DNA from: Pseudomonas sp. R76
GTDB lineage: Bacteria > Pseudomonadota > Gammaproteobacteria > Pseudomonadales > Pseudomonadaceae
Direction: 5' to 3'
Assembly (NCBI RefSeq): GCF_009834565.1
Contig: NZ_CP019428.1
Location: 2,232,001 to 2,296,000 of the forward strand
Length of the DNA: 64,000 nucleotides
Part shown: positions 18,430 through 28,728 of the stretch, piece by piece
How the letters are laid out: every line of letters starts with the position of its first letter
Position numbering within the stretch: position 1 is the first letter of the stretch
Position numbers and translations under genes: made by a program
The notes under the pieces: model-generated
What the model saw: only the letters and a program-made list of their open reading frames with translations
What the model was told of the DNA's origin: nothing
Databases searched by the model: none

Positions 18430-18741
18430 ATGAACGACAGCATTTACCTCTCGATTCAAAACAGCCCGCGTTTCAAGGAGCTGGTGAGAAAAAGGGAAAG
18501 GTTCGCCTGGATTCTCTCGGCGATCATGCTAGGGCTTTACTCCGCTTTCATTCTTCTGATTGCTTATGGGCCGCAAATACTGGGGGCCAAGATCAGTCCC
18601 GGTTCGTCCATCACCTGGGGAATCCCGATTGGGGTTGGGCTGATTGTTTCGGCCTTTGTCCTGACTGCGATTTACGTACGACGCGCCAACGGCGAATTTG
18701 ACGACCTGAACAATGCGATTCTCAAGGAGGCTGCGCAATGA
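18430..18741 (+). CDS. yjcH: DUF485 membrane protein, YjcH-like
   Basis: A 103-residue DUF485 protein with two TM helices (about 27-48 and 60-85) and the conserved N-terminal pattern [17 protein letters not shown] and C-terminal [13 protein letters not shown]. It always accompanies ActP-type acetate symporters and probably helps their assembly or stability; its exact role is unknown. The start is preceded by GCGAGGATAAAAACA. The gene overlaps actP by four bases (ATGA), indicating translational coupling. Confidence 0.92.
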   Translation: MNDSIYLSIQNSPRFKELVRKRERFAWILSAIMLGLYSAFILLIAYGPQILGAKISPGSSITWGIPIGVGLIVSAFVLTAIYVRRANGEFDDLNNAILKEAAQ

Positions 18742-20396
18742 TCCGTCGTCTATTGGCTGTACTCGGCGCTTCGGTCTTTGCGCCTGCCGTTTGGGCGGCG
18801 GAAGCATTGACCGGCGAAGTGCATAAACAACCGCTGAATATCCCTGCGATCCTGATGTTCGTCGCTTTCGTTGGCGCGACCTTGTGCATCACCTACTGGG
18901 CATCCAAGCGCAACAAATCGGCGGCCGACTACTATGCGGCCGGCGGCAAGATCACCGGTTTCCAGAACGGCCTGGCGATTGCTGGCGACTACATGTCGGC
19001 GGCGTCCTTCCTGGGGATTTCCGCGCTGGTGTTCACCTCCGGCTACGATGGCCTGATCTACTCGATCGGCTTCCTGGTGGGCTGGCCGATCATTCTGTTC
19101 CTGATCGCCGAGCGCCTGCGTAACCTGGGCAAGTACACCTTTGCCGACGTGGCGTCCTATCGCCTGGGGCAAACCCAGATCCGCAGCCTGTCGGCGTGTG
19201 GCTCGCTGGTGGTGGTGGCGTTCTACCTGATCGCGCAGATGGTCGGTGCGGGCAAGTTGATCCAGCTGCTGTTCGGCCTGGATTACCACGTTGCGGTGAT
19301 CCTGGTGGGGATCCTGATGTGCATGTACGTGTTGTTCGGCGGCATGCTCGCGACCACTTGGGTGCAGATCATCAAGGCCGTGCTGTTGCTGTCCGGTGCC
19401 TCGTTCATGGCGCTGATGGTGATGAAGCACGTCAACTTCGACTTCAACACGCTGTTCTCCGAAGCGATCAAGGTTCACCCTAAAGGTGAAGCGATCATGA
19501 GCCCGGGTGGCCTGGTAAAAGACCCGATCTCGGCATTCTCCTTAGGGCTTGCGCTGATGTTCGGTACGGCCGGCCTGCCGCACATCCTGATGCGCTTCTT
19601 CACCGTAAGCGACGCCAAGGAAGCGCGTAAGAGCGTGTTGTATGCCACCGGCTTCATCGGCTACTTCTACATCCTGACCTTTATCATCGGCTTTGGCGCG
19701 ATCCTGCTGGTCAGCACCAACCCGGCGTTCAAGGACGCGGCAGGCGCCCTGCTGGGCGGTAACAACATGGCGGCGGTGCACCTGGCCAACGCGGTGGGCG
19801 GCAGCATCTTCCTGGGCTTCATCTCGGCTGTGGCCTTTGCCACCATCCTGGCGGTGGTTGCCGGTTTGACCCTGGCCGGTGCGTCGGCGGTGTCCCATGA
19901 CCTGTACGCCAGCGTGATCAAGAAAGGCAAGGCCAACGAAAAGGATGAGATTCGCGTGTCGAAGATCACCACCGTAGCCTTGGGTGTATTGGCCATCGGC
20001 CTGGGTATCCTGTTCGAAAGCCAGAACATCGCGTTCATGGTGGGCCTGGCGTTCTCCATTGCTGCCAGCTGTAACTTCCCGGTGCTGCTGCTTTCCATGT
20101 ACTGGAAAAACCTCACCACCCGTGGCGCCATGATTGGCGGCTGGCTGGGCTTGATCAGTGCCGTAGGCCTGATGATCCTTGGCCCAACCATCTGGGTGTC
20201 GATCCTGCACCATGAAAAAGCCATCTTCCCGTACGAATACCCGGCGTTGTTCTCGATGATCATCGCGTTCGTGGGTATCTGGTTCTTCTCCATCACCGAC
20301 AAGTCGGCGGCGGCAGAGAAAGAGCGTGCGCTGTACTTCCCGCAGTTTGTGCGTTCGCAGACTGGCCTGGGGGCGAGTGGGGCGGTGAATCACTAA
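18738..20396 (+). CDS. actP: Cation/acetate symporter ActP
   Basis: A sodium:solute symporter of 552 residues with a cleavable-looking N-terminal segment ([11 protein letters not shown]) followed by about 13 TM helices. It matches E. coli ActP in length and in segments such as [23 protein letters not shown], in the [18 protein letters not shown] motif after it and in [15 protein letters not shown]. ActP takes up acetate and other short carboxylates with a cation. The partner acetyl-CoA synthetase gene of E. coli (acs) is not adjacent here. The gene ends before an intrinsic terminator shared with gltA. Confidence 0.96.
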   Translation: MIRRLLAVLGASVFAPAVWAAEALTGEVHKQPLNIPAILMFVAFVGATLCITYWASKRNKSAADYYAAGGKITGFQNGLAIAGDYMSAASFLGISALVFTSGYDGLIYSIGFLVGWPIILFLIAERLRNLGKYTFADVASYRLGQTQIRSLSACGSLVVVAFYLIAQMVGAGKLIQLLFGLDYHVAVILVGILMCMYVLFGGMLATTWVQIIKAVLLLSGASFMALMVMKHVNFDFNTLFSEAIKVHPKGEAIMSPGGLVKDPISAFSLGLALMFGTAGLPHILMRFFTVSDAKEARKSVLYATGFIGYFYILTFIIGFGAILLVSTNPAFKDAAGALLGGNNMAAVHLANAVGGSIFLGFISAVAFATILAVVAGLTLAGASAVSHDLYASVIKKGKANEKDEIRVSKITTVALGVLAIGLGILFESQNIAFMVGLAFSIAASCNFPVLLLSMYWKNLTTRGAMIGGWLGLISAVGLMILGPTIWVSILHHEKAIFPYEYPALFSMIIAFVGIWFFSITDKSAAAEKERALYFPQFVRSQTGLGASGAVNH

Positions 20397-20412
20397 ACGT
20401 TGTAACAGCTAC

Positions 20413-20450
20413 AAAAAAATGCCCCGGTCGCGAGATCGGGGCATTTTTTT
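20413..20450. terminator. Intrinsic terminator after actP
   Basis: A GC-rich stem, ATGCCCCGGTC paired with GATCGGGGCAT (one mismatch-prone pair), with seven A before and seven T after. It can act in both directions. Confidence 0.9.
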
Positions 20451-20513
20451 GCTTTTATTGGTAACGGATTTCACAAAACTGTTTCTCAAATCCTGCACCA
20501 ATAAAACTGCCTT

Positions 20514-20647
20514 GATCGTTCCCACGCTCTGCGTGGGAATGTGAACCCGGACGCTCCGCGTCCTGCTGACAACGCCAGTCTCAAGCCTTGCGCGGGGTGA
20601 CGCGGAGCGTCACAGGAGGCATTCCCACGCGGAGCGTGGGAACGATC
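20514..20647. repeat. Four-hairpin palindromic repeat (GTTCCCACGC element), copy 1
   Basis: Ends are GATCGTTCCCACGC and its complement GCGTGGGAACGATC; each end also folds on itself (TTCCCACGC-TCT-GCGTGGGAA). Between them are two hairpins, GGACGCTCCGCGTCC and GTGACGCGGAGCGTCAC. Same family as 40706-40813 and 63700-63806. It occupies most of the 312-base actP-gltA gap together with the terminator; a small AGGCCTCC...GGAGGCCT hairpin (20663-20682) follows it and may terminate gltA. Confidence 0.85.
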
Positions 20648-20708
20648 ATCAGAAACAAATAAGGCCTCCAGAGGAGGCCTTATTCGGTGCAACCAAGCGC
20701 TTGATGGC

Positions 20709-21998
20709 TTACTTGCGATCTTCCAGCTTGGTGATGTCACGCGACTCGTAGCCGGTGTACAGCTGGCGCGGGCGGCCAATCTTGTACGGGCTGGAGAGCA
20801 TTTCTTTCCAGTGGGAGATCCAGCCCACGGTCCGCGCCAGGGCGAAGATCACGGTGAACATGCTGGTTGGAATGCCGATCGCCTTGAGGATGATCCCCGA
20901 GTAGAAGTCGACGTTCGGGTACAGCGAGCGTTCGATGAAGTACGGGTCGGTCAGGGCGATCTCTTCCAGGCGCATGGCCAGTTCGAGTTGCGGATCGTTC
21001 TTGATGCCCAGTTCCTTCAACACTTCGTCGCAGGTCTGCTTCATGACGGTAGCGCGTGGGTCGCGGTTCTTGTAAACGCGGTGACCGAAGCCCATCAACT
21101 TGAACGGATCGTTCTTGTCCTTGGCCTTGGCGATGAACGTGTCGATGTTCGAGACATCGCCGATTTCATCCAGCATGGTCAGCACGGCTTCGTTCGCACC
21201 GCCGTGGGCAGGGCCCCAGAGTGCGGCGATACCGGCGGCGATACAGGCGAACGGGTTGGCACCCGAAGAGCCGGCCAGACGCACGGTAGAGGTGGAGGCG
21301 TTTTGCTCGTGGTCGGCGTGGAGGATGAAGATCCGGTCCATGGCCTTGGCAAGCGTCGGGCTGATCGGTTTGATCTCGCACGGGGTGTTGAACATCATGT
21401 GCAGGAAGTTTTCCGCGTACGTCAGGTCGTTGCGCGGGTACATCATGGGTTGGCCCATGGAGTACTTGTAAACCATTGCGGCCAGGGTTGGCATCTTGGC
21501 AACCAGGCGGATCGCGGAGATTTCGCGATGCTGCGGGTTATTGATGTCCAGGGAGTCGTGATAGAAGGCCGACAGGGCGCCGACCACACCGCACATGACG
21601 GCCATCGGGTGGGCGTCGCGGCGGAAGCCGTTGAAGAAGGTCTTCAACTGCTCGTGAACCATGGTGTGGTTCTTTACGGTGCTGACGAACTGGGCTTTTT
21701 GCTCGGCTGTTGGCAATTCGCCATTTAGCAGCAGGTAGCAGGTTTCCAGGTAGTCCGACTTTTCAGCCAGTTGCTCGATCGGGTAGCCCCGGTGCAGCAG
21801 GATGCCATTGTCGCCGTCGATATAGGTGATCTTCGACTCGCAAGAGGCGGTCGACATGAAGCCTGGGTCGAAAGTGAAACGGCCCGTGGCCGTCAGGCCC
21901 CGTACGTCGATAACATCGGGACCAACGGTGCCGGTTAAAATGGGCAGCTCGACGGGGGCTGCGCCCTCGATGATCAACTGCGCTTTTTTGTCAGCCAT
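20709..21998 (-). CDS. gltA: Citrate synthase
   Basis: Type II (Gram-negative hexameric) citrate synthase, 429 residues, condensing oxaloacetate and acetyl-CoA at the entry of the TCA cycle. The active-site regions are intact: [18 protein letters not shown] with the first catalytic His, [14 protein letters not shown] with the second, and the late Asp in [10 protein letters not shown]. The N-terminal domain (residues 1-65) contains the NADH-sensing type of fold seen in this class. A strong AGGAGG lies five bases before the start. It is transcribed away from the sdh operon, from a good sigma-70 promoter at 22057-22084. Confidence 0.98.
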   Translation of the reverse strand: MADKKAQLIIEGAAPVELPILTGTVGPDVIDVRGLTATGRFTFDPGFMSTASCESKITYIDGDNGILLHRGYPIEQLAEKSDYLETCYLLLNGELPTAEQKAQFVSTVKNHTMVHEQLKTFFNGFRRDAHPMAVMCGVVGALSAFYHDSLDINNPQHREISAIRLVAKMPTLAAMVYKYSMGQPMMYPRNDLTYAENFLHMMFNTPCEIKPISPTLAKAMDRIFILHADHEQNASTSTVRLAGSSGANPFACIAAGIAALWGPAHGGANEAVLTMLDEIGDVSNIDTFIAKAKDKNDPFKLMGFGHRVYKNRDPRATVMKQTCDEVLKELGIKNDPQLELAMRLEEIALTDPYFIERSLYPNVDFYSGIILKAIGIPTSMFTVIFALARTVGWISHWKEMLSSPYKIGRPRQLYTGYESRDITKLEDRK

Positions 21999-22056
21999 GT
22001 GGCCTCCTATTTATGCTTCAAATCATCAGACAGACCCCCCACGCAGGGCCCGCACC

Positions 22057-22084
22057 ACTATATTGATATAAATCCAGATGTCAA
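22057..22084 (-). promoter_or_regulatory. Sigma-70 promoter of gltA
   Basis: On the minus strand, TTGACA (22079-22084) and TATAGT (22057-22062) are separated by 16 bases, about 60 bases before the gltA start. The rest of the 363-base gltA-sdhC gap (22000-22362) must also hold the sdh promoter, but I see no equally clear one there. Confidence 0.7.
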
Positions 22085-22362
22085 TTTGCCTAAAGTCTTG
22101 CTCCAGAAGGCTTTAACCAGACTTTTTCGTCGAAATTGACTGCCATTTACGCCTTTTATCCCGCCAACGCAATCAGCTATTAGGGTGAGGAGCGCGCGTT
22201 GTCATTAGTAACCTAACTGTCTATACTCGGCCACCGACCGCCAAGGGCTTTTGGGCTTGCTTTAATTGGGGGTCGCACTCCCTGGGTGGTGCTTACCTGA
22301 CCAGTGCACTCCCCAACAACTTTGCCCTGATTGTTAGGGGCTCTTCAGTGTGAAAAAAAGCC

Positions 22363-22737
22363 GTGAATAGCCAACGACCTGTAAACCTAGACCTAAGGAC
22401 CATCAAACTCCCCATCACCGGCGTTACGTCGTTCCTGCACCGTGTTTCCGGCATCATCCTGTTCCTGGGCTTGGGCATCATGCTTTATGCATTGAGCAAA
22501 TCCCTGGGTTCCGAGGAAGGATACGCCGAGGTGAAGGCATGCTTGACCAGCCCGCTGGCCAAGTTCGTAGCATGGGGCCTCCTGTCCGCTCTGCTTTATC
22601 ACCTGGTAGCCGGTGTGCGCCACTTGATCATGGATGCGGGTATCGGTGAGACGCTGGAAGGCGGCCGCCTGGGCTCGAAAATCATCATCGCCATTTCCGT
22701 GGTGCTGATCGTTCTGGCAGGAGTTTGGATATGGTAA
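22363..22737 (+). CDS. sdhC: Succinate dehydrogenase cytochrome b556 subunit
   Basis: The large membrane anchor of succinate dehydrogenase (complex II), 124 residues with three TM helices. The family signature RPVNLDLRTIKLPITGVTSF and the HRVSG motif are present near the N terminus, and the heme-ligand histidine lies in LLYHLVAGVRHL. The start codon is GTG; upstream in-frame codons are closed by a stop. It is the first gene of sdhCDAB and overlaps sdhD by seven bases. It binds heme b and ubiquinone with SdhD. Confidence 0.96.
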   Translation: MNSQRPVNLDLRTIKLPITGVTSFLHRVSGIILFLGLGIMLYALSKSLGSEEGYAEVKACLTSPLAKFVAWGLLSALLYHLVAGVRHLIMDAGIGETLEGGRLGSKIIIAISVVLIVLAGVWIW

Positions 22738-23099
22738 CCAGCGTTACGAACCTTTCGCGTTCGGGCCTCTATGACTGGATGGCGCAGCGTGTGTCTGCGG
22801 TCGTTCTCGCGGCTTATTTCATTTTCCTGATCGGATACCTCGTCGCAAACCCCGGCATTGGCTATGAGCAATGGCACGGGTTGTTTTCCCACAATGCGAT
22901 GCGAATCTTCAGTCTGCTGGCACTTGTTGCCCTGGGCGCACACGCCTGGGTCGGCATGTGGACCATCGCGACTGACTACCTGACGCCGATGGCGCTGGGC
23001 AAGTCCGCGACTGCAGTACGTTTCCTCTTCCAGGCAGTATGCGGCGTCGCGATGTTCGCTTACTTCGTCTGGGGTGTGCAGATTCTTTGGGGTATCTGA
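22731..23099 (+). CDS. sdhD: Succinate dehydrogenase hydrophobic membrane anchor subunit
   Basis: The small membrane anchor of complex II, 122 residues with three TM helices; recognised from SRSGLYDWMAQRVSAVVLAAY and the ALGAHAWVGMWTIATDYL segment, which carries the heme-ligand His. The ATG at 22731 overlaps the end of sdhC, so translation is coupled; an upstream TTG at 22725 is less likely. It is followed after three bases by sdhA. Confidence 0.95.
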   Translation: MVTSVTNLSRSGLYDWMAQRVSAVVLAAYFIFLIGYLVANPGIGYEQWHGLFSHNAMRIFSLLALVALGAHAWVGMWTIATDYLTPMALGKSATAVRFLFQAVCGVAMFAYFVWGVQILWGI

Positions 23100-23102
23100 T
23101 TC

Positions 23103-24875
23103 ATGGCTAACATTCCAACTATTTCCTTCGACGCCATCATTATTGGTGGCGGCGGTGCTGGCATGCGCGCAGCGCTGCAGCTGGCCCAGGGCGGTCACAA
23201 GACTGCCGTGATCACCAAGGTGTTCCCGACGCGTTCCCACACCGTTTCGGCCCAGGGTGGCATCACCTGCGCCATCGCGTCCGCCGACCCGAACGATGAC
23301 TGGCGCTGGCACATGTACGATACCGTCAAGGGTTCCGACTACATCGGTGACCAGGACGCTATCGAATACATGTGTCAAGAAGGCCCGGCCGCCGTGTTCG
23401 AGCTGGACCACATGGGTCTGCCGTTCTCGCGTACCGAGCAAGGTCGTATCTACCAGCGTCCATTCGGCGGCCAGTCGAAGGATTACGGTAAAGGTGGCCA
23501 GGCTGCCCGTACCTGCGCTGCGTCCGACCGTACCGGTCACGCGCTGCTGCACACGCTTTACCAGGGCAACCTGAAAGCCGGCACCACGTTCCTGAACGAG
23601 TACTACGCAGTTGACCTAGTGAAGAACGCCGACGGCGCCTTTGTCGGTGTGATCGCGATCTGCATCGAAACCGGTGAAACCACCTACATCCGCGCCAAGG
23701 CTACCGTTCTGGCCACCGGCGGTGCAGGCCGTATCTACGCGTCCACCACCAACGCCCTGATCAACACCGGTGACGGCGTCGGCATGGCCCTGCGTGCAGG
23801 CGTGCCGGTACAAGACATCGAGATGTGGCAGTTCCACCCAACCGGCATCGCCGGCGCCGGTGTACTGGTTACTGAAGGTTGCCGTGGTGAAGGTGGTTAC
23901 CTGATCAACAAGCACGGCGAGCGTTTCATGGAGCGTTATGCTCCGAACGCGAAAGACCTGGCGGGTCGTGACGTTGTTGCCCGTTCGATGGTTAAAGAAA
24001 TCATCGCCGGCAACGGCTGTGGCCCGAATGGCGACCACGTACTGCTGAAACTCGATCACCTCGGTGAAGAAGTCCTGCACAGCCGCCTGCCGGGTATCTG
24101 TGAGCTGTCCAAGACCTTCGCTCACGTTGACCCGGTAGTTGCTCCAGTTCCGGTTGTTCCAACTTGCCACTATATGATGGGCGGCGTGCCGACCAACATT
24201 CATGGCCAGGCGATCACTCAGAACGCCGAAGGCGTGGACGAGATCATCCACGGTCTGTTTGCAGTAGGCGAAGTGGCCTGCGTATCGGTTCACGGCGCCA
24301 ACCGTCTGGGCGGCAACTCGCTGCTCGACCTGGTGGTATTCGGCCGCGCTGCCGGCCTGCACCTCGAGAAGGCACTGACTGACGGCATCGAATACGATGA
24401 CGCCACCGACGCCAACATCGAAGCGGCCCTGGCGCGCCTGAACGCTCTGAACGAGCGCACCGATGGCGAAGACGTGGCTACCCTGCGTCGCGAGCTGCAA
24501 AGCTGCATGCAGAACTACTTCGGTGTATTCCGTACCGGCGAATACATGCAGAAGGGTATTGCCCAGCTGGCTGATCTGCGCAAGCGCATCGCCAACGTCA
24601 AGATCAACGATAAGAGCCAGGCGTTCAACACCGCTCGTATCGAAGCCCTTGAGCTGCAAAACCTGTTGGAAGTGGCTGAAGCGACGGCGATCGCCGCCGA
24701 GGTTCGTAAAGAATCCCGTGGTGCTCACGCTCGTGAAGACTTTGAAGATCGCGATGACGAAAACTGGTTGTGCCACACCCTGTACTTCCCGGGTGACAAG
24801 CGCGTAACCAAGCGTGCTGTGAACTTCTCGCCGAAGACGGTTCCGACGTTTGAACCGAAGATTCGGACTTACTAA
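23103..24875 (+). CDS. sdhA: Succinate dehydrogenase flavoprotein subunit
   Basis: The catalytic subunit of complex II, 590 residues, oxidising succinate to fumarate. The FAD-binding [11 protein letters not shown] lies at residues 15-25; the covalent FAD histidine is H46 in [11 protein letters not shown]. The substrate residues are found in QFHPTGI and the RGEGGYL motif, and the C-terminal capping and helical domains are complete, ending [14 protein letters not shown]. Length and motifs match the proteobacterial enzyme throughout. Confidence 0.98.
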   Translation: MANIPTISFDAIIIGGGGAGMRAALQLAQGGHKTAVITKVFPTRSHTVSAQGGITCAIASADPNDDWRWHMYDTVKGSDYIGDQDAIEYMCQEGPAAVFELDHMGLPFSRTEQGRIYQRPFGGQSKDYGKGGQAARTCAASDRTGHALLHTLYQGNLKAGTTFLNEYYAVDLVKNADGAFVGVIAICIETGETTYIRAKATVLATGGAGRIYASTTNALINTGDGVGMALRAGVPVQDIEMWQFHPTGIAGAGVLVTEGCRGEGGYLINKHGERFMERYAPNAKDLAGRDVVARSMVKEIIAGNGCGPNGDHVLLKLDHLGEEVLHSRLPGICELSKTFAHVDPVVAPVPVVPTCHYMMGGVPTNIHGQAITQNAEGVDEIIHGLFAVGEVACVSVHGANRLGGNSLLDLVVFGRAAGLHLEKALTDGIEYDDATDANIEAALARLNALNERTDGEDVATLRRELQSCMQNYFGVFRTGEYMQKGIAQLADLRKRIANVKINDKSQAFNTARIEALELQNLLEVAEATAIAAEVRKESRGAHAREDFEDRDDENWLCHTLYFPGDKRVTKRAVNFSPKTVPTFEPKIRTY

Positions 24876-24886
24876 GGGTGGCTGCC

Positions 24887-25591
24887 ATGTTGAAAGTCAG
24901 TGTTTACCGCTACAACCCTGATCAGGACGCTGCGCCGTTCATGCAGGAATTCCAGGTCGATACCGGTGGTAAAGACTTGATGGTGCTGGATGTACTGGCA
25001 CTGATCAAAGAGCAGGACGAAGGTTTCTCCTATCGTCGCTCTTGCCGTGAAGGTGTGTGCGGTTCCGACGGCATGAACATCAACGGCAAAAACGGCCTGG
25101 CGTGCATCACGCCGCTGTCCGCCGTGGTTAAAGGCAACAAGCTGATCGTTCGTCCTCTGCCAGGTTTGCCGGTTATCCGTGACCTGGTCGTCGATATGAG
25201 CATCTTCTACAAGCAATACGAGAAAGTTAAGCCGTTCCTGCAGAACGACACGCCGGCTCCGGCCATCGAGCGTCTGCAGTCCCCGGAAGAGCGTGAAAAG
25301 CTCGACGGTCTGTACGAGTGCATCCTGTGCGCTTGCTGCTCGACTTCGTGCCCGTCCTTCTGGTGGAACCCGGACAAGTTCCTGGGTCCAGCTGCCCTGC
25401 TGCAAGCGTACCGCTTCCTGGCAGACAGCCGTGACACCAAGACGTCCGAGCGTCTGGCTTCACTGGATGACCCGTTCAGCGTATTCCGCTGCCGCGGGAT
25501 CATGAACTGCGTCAACGTATGTCCCAAAGGCCTGAACCCGACTAAGGCCATTGGTCACATCCGTAACATGCTGCTGCAAAGCGGCGTGTAA
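24887..25591 (+). CDS. sdhB: Succinate dehydrogenase iron-sulfur subunit
   Basis: The electron-transfer subunit of complex II, 234 residues. The N-terminal ferredoxin domain has SCREGVCGSDGM (C53, C58, Asp as third ligand) and a later Cys in GLACIT for the 2Fe-2S cluster. The C-terminal domain has CILCACCSTSCPSFWW and CRGIMNCVNVCPKGLNP for the 4Fe-4S and 3Fe-4S clusters. The start at 24887 is placed after AAGGGTGG; the open frame begins nine bases earlier but without support. Confidence 0.97.
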   Translation: MLKVSVYRYNPDQDAAPFMQEFQVDTGGKDLMVLDVLALIKEQDEGFSYRRSCREGVCGSDGMNINGKNGLACITPLSAVVKGNKLIVRPLPGLPVIRDLVVDMSIFYKQYEKVKPFLQNDTPAPAIERLQSPEEREKLDGLYECILCACCSTSCPSFWWNPDKFLGPAALLQAYRFLADSRDTKTSERLASLDDPFSVFRCRGIMNCVNVCPKGLNPTKAIGHIRNMLLQSGV

Positions 25592-25631
25592 GCGACGTTG
25601 TAGCAAAGCAGGACCGTTGTGCCCGTAAATG

Positions 25632-25665
25632 CTACGGCGCAGGCTTCAACCGGCGCCGTAGTTTT
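25632..25665 (+). terminator. Hairpin with short T-run between sdhB and sucA
   Basis: CTACGGCGC pairs with GCGCCGTAG around a 12-base loop and is followed by TTTT. It could partly terminate transcription after sdhB or protect the sdh end of a longer transcript. Confidence 0.6.
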
Positions 25666-25852
25666 AACTTGAGCAGCGACTTACAAAGCCGCGGCTCTTA
25701 TTTTGAAGAAATGAGACAAGCAGGGGCATTCGGGTTGGTACCCGAACTATCAGCGTGATCCTAAGTGGCTTGTTTTGGTCGCTGCACTTGGCCTTTTGCA
25801 AGCAAACTCGGTGTTTTCGCCGGTGGTGTCCCCAAATCGAGGGTGACCAAGC

Positions 25853-28684
25853 ATGCAAGAAAGCGTGATGCAGCGCATGTGGAACAGCGGCTATCTTTCA
25901 GGTGGTAACGCTGCCTATGTGGAAGAGCTTTATGAGCTCTACCTGCACGACCCTAACGCTGTGCCAGAAGAATGGCGCACCAAATTTCAGACGTTGTCTT
26001 CAGACGGCAACGCTGCCACCGATGTATCGCACGCAACAATTCGCGATCAGTTTGTGCTGCTGGCAAAGAACCAGCGCCGCGCCCAACCGGTTTCCGCCGG
26101 CAGCGTGAGCAGCGAGCATGAGAAGAAGCAAGTTGAAGTATTGCGACTGATCCAGGCCTACCGGATGCGTGGCCACCAGGCGGCCCAGCTTGACCCGCTG
26201 GGGCTCTGGAAGCGTCCTGCACCTGCTGACCTGTCGATCAATCATTACGGCTTGACCAATGCCGATCTTGATACGACCTTCCGTGCCGGCGACCTGTTCA
26301 TCGGCAAAGAGGAAGCGAGCCTACGCGAAATTCACGAAGCGTTGCAGCAGACATATTGCCGCACCATCGGCGCTGAATTTACGCACATCACCGATTCCGA
26401 GCAGCGCCACTGGTTCCAGCATCGCCTGGAAGGCGTGCGTGGCCGTCCGGTATTGTCCGCCGATGTGCGCAGCCACCTGCTGGAGCGCGTGACCGCGGCC
26501 GAAGGCCTCGAGAAATACCTGGGCACCAAATACCCAGGCACCAAACGTTTCGGCCTGGAAGGCGGCGAAAGCCTGATTCCAATGCTCGACGAGCTGATCC
26601 AGCGTTCCGGTTCCTATGGCACCAAGGAAATCGTGATCGGCATGGCTCACCGTGGTCGCCTGAACGTGTTGGTCAACACCTTCGGCAAGAACCCGCGCGA
26701 GCTGTTCGACGAGTTCGAAGGCAAGAAGAAGGTCGAGCTGGGCTCCGGTGACGTTAAATACCACCAGGGTTTCTCGTCCAACGTGATGACCACCGGCGGT
26801 GAAGTTCACCTGGCCATGGCCTTCAACCCATCCCACCTGGAAATCGTTTCTCCAGTGGTCGAGGGTTCGGTGCGTGCTCGCCAGGATCGTCGTAACGATG
26901 CCACCGGTGAGAAAGTTCTGCCGATTTCCATCCACGGTGACGCGGCATTTGCCGGTCAAGGCGTGGTCCTGGAAACGTTCCAGATGTCGCAGACTCGCGG
27001 CTTCAAGACCGGCGGTACGGTTCACATCGTCATCAACAACCAAGTGGGCTTCACCATCAGCAACCCGCTGGACGCGCGCTCTACCGAGTACGCGACTGAC
27101 GTTGCCAAGATGATCCAGGCGCCGATCCTCCATGTGAATGGCGATGATCCGGAAGCCGTGTTGTTCGTGACCCAGCTCGCCATCGACTACCGCATGCAGT
27201 TCAAGCGTGACGTGGTAATCGACCTGGTTTGCTACCGTCGTCGCGGTCACAACGAAGCGGATGAGCCTAGCGGCACCCAGCCGTTGATGTACCAGCAGAT
27301 CACCAAGCAGCGCACCACCCGTGAGCTGTACGCCGAAAGCCTGATCAAGGCCGGTGTGGTTGACGATGCGCGTGTTCAGGCGAAAGTCGATGAATACCGC
27401 AACGCGCTGGACAACGGTCTGCATGTAGTAAAAAGCCTGGTTAAAGAGCCGAACAAAGAGCTGTTCGTGGACTGGCGTCCGTACCTGGGCCACGCCTGGA
27501 CTGCACGTCACGACACCTCGTTCGATCTGAAAACCTTGCAGGAACTGTCTGCCAAGCTGCTGGAAATCCCGGAAGGCTTCGTGGTGCAGCGCCAGGTTGC
27601 GAAGATCTACGAAGACCGTCAGAAGATGCAAGCCGGCGGCCTGCCGATCAACTGGGGTTACGCCGAAACCATGGCGTACGCGACCCTGGCGTTCGAAGGT
27701 CACCCGATCCGCATGACCGGCCAGGACATCGGCCGTGGTACGTTCTCGCACCGTCATGCTGTGCTGCACAACCAGAAAGACGCGGGCACCTACATCCCGT
27801 TGCAGAACCTGTACGAAGGCCAGCCACGTTTCGACCTGTACGATTCGTTCCTGTCCGAAGAAGCCGTACTGGCGTTCGAATACGGCTACTCGACCACCAC
27901 GCCAAACGCGCTGGTGATCTGGGAAGCCCAGTTCGGCGACTTCGCCAACGGTGCCCAGGTGGTTATCGACCAGTTCATCACCAGCGGCGAGCACAAGTGG
28001 GGCCGTCTGTGCGGTCTGACCATGTTGCTGCCACACGGTTATGAAGGTCAGGGTCCGGAGCACTCCTCGGCCCGTCTGGAGCGTTACCTGCAGCTGTGCG
28101 CCGAGCACAACATCCAGGTGTGCGTGCCGACTACCCCGGCCCAGATCTACCACTTGCTGCGTCGCCAGGTGATCCGTCCGCTGCGCAAGCCGCTGGTAGT
28201 GCTGACCCCGAAATCGCTGTTGCGTCACAAATTGGCCATCTCGACCCTGGAAGATCTGGCCGACGGTTCGTTCCAGACCGTTATTCCAGAGATCGACACC
28301 CTGGACGCGGCCAAGGTCACGCGCCTGGTCCTGTGCAGCGGCAAGGTTTACTACGACTTGCTGGAAAAACGCCGTGCCGAAGGCCGCGAAGACATCGCCA
28401 TCGTGCGGATCGAGCAGCTTTACCCGTTCCCGGAAGACGACCTGATGGAGGCCATCGCGCCTTACACCAACCTCACCAACGTGGTGTGGTGTCAGGAAGA
28501 ACCGATGAACCAGGGCGCTTGGTACAGCAGCCAGCATCACTTGCGTCGCAGCATCGGCAACCACAAGACAGGCCTGGGCCTTGAGTACGCCGGTCGTGAT
28601 GCTTCTGCTGCACCTGCGTGTGGTTATGCGTCGATGCACGCCGAGCAGCAGGAAAAACTGCTGCAAGATGCTTTCACTGTTTAA
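25853..28684 (+). CDS. sucA: 2-oxoglutarate dehydrogenase E1 component
   Basis: Thiamine-diphosphate-dependent E1 subunit of the 2-oxoglutarate dehydrogenase complex, 943 residues, the standard length. The N-terminal binding segment MQRMWNSGYLSGGNAAYVEELYE starts after the first few residues, followed by HQAAQLDPLGL, the substrate/TPP segments IGMAHRGRLNVL and HGDAAFAGQGVV, and the pyrimidine-binding domain with GTFSHRHAVLH. It decarboxylates 2-oxoglutarate and passes the succinyl group to SucB. It is followed after 44 bases by sucB. Confidence 0.98.
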   Translation: MQESVMQRMWNSGYLSGGNAAYVEELYELYLHDPNAVPEEWRTKFQTLSSDGNAATDVSHATIRDQFVLLAKNQRRAQPVSAGSVSSEHEKKQVEVLRLIQAYRMRGHQAAQLDPLGLWKRPAPADLSINHYGLTNADLDTTFRAGDLFIGKEEASLREIHEALQQTYCRTIGAEFTHITDSEQRHWFQHRLEGVRGRPVLSADVRSHLLERVTAAEGLEKYLGTKYPGTKRFGLEGGESLIPMLDELIQRSGSYGTKEIVIGMAHRGRLNVLVNTFGKNPRELFDEFEGKKKVELGSGDVKYHQGFSSNVMTTGGEVHLAMAFNPSHLEIVSPVVEGSVRARQDRRNDATGEKVLPISIHGDAAFAGQGVVLETFQMSQTRGFKTGGTVHIVINNQVGFTISNPLDARSTEYATDVAKMIQAPILHVNGDDPEAVLFVTQLAIDYRMQFKRDVVIDLVCYRRRGHNEADEPSGTQPLMYQQITKQRTTRELYAESLIKAGVVDDARVQAKVDEYRNALDNGLHVVKSLVKEPNKELFVDWRPYLGHAWTARHDTSFDLKTLQELSAKLLEIPEGFVVQRQVAKIYEDRQKMQAGGLPINWGYAETMAYATLAFEGHPIRMTGQDIGRGTFSHRHAVLHNQKDAGTYIPLQNLYEGQPRFDLYDSFLSEEAVLAFEYGYSTTTPNALVIWEAQFGDFANGAQVVIDQFITSGEHKWGRLCGLTMLLPHGYEGQGPEHSSARLERYLQLCAEHNIQVCVPTTPAQIYHLLRRQVIRPLRKPLVVLTPKSLLRHKLAISTLEDLADGSFQTVIPEIDTLDAAKVTRLVLCSGKVYYDLLEKRRAEGREDIAIVRIEQLYPFPEDDLMEAIAPYTNLTNVVWCQEEPMNQGAWYSSQHHLRRSIGNHKTGLGLEYAGRDASAAPACGYASMHAEQQEKLLQDAFTV

Positions 28685-28728
28685 CGCCTTCGCGCTGACT
28701 GAAACCGAATTTTAAGGACCCACAGATA

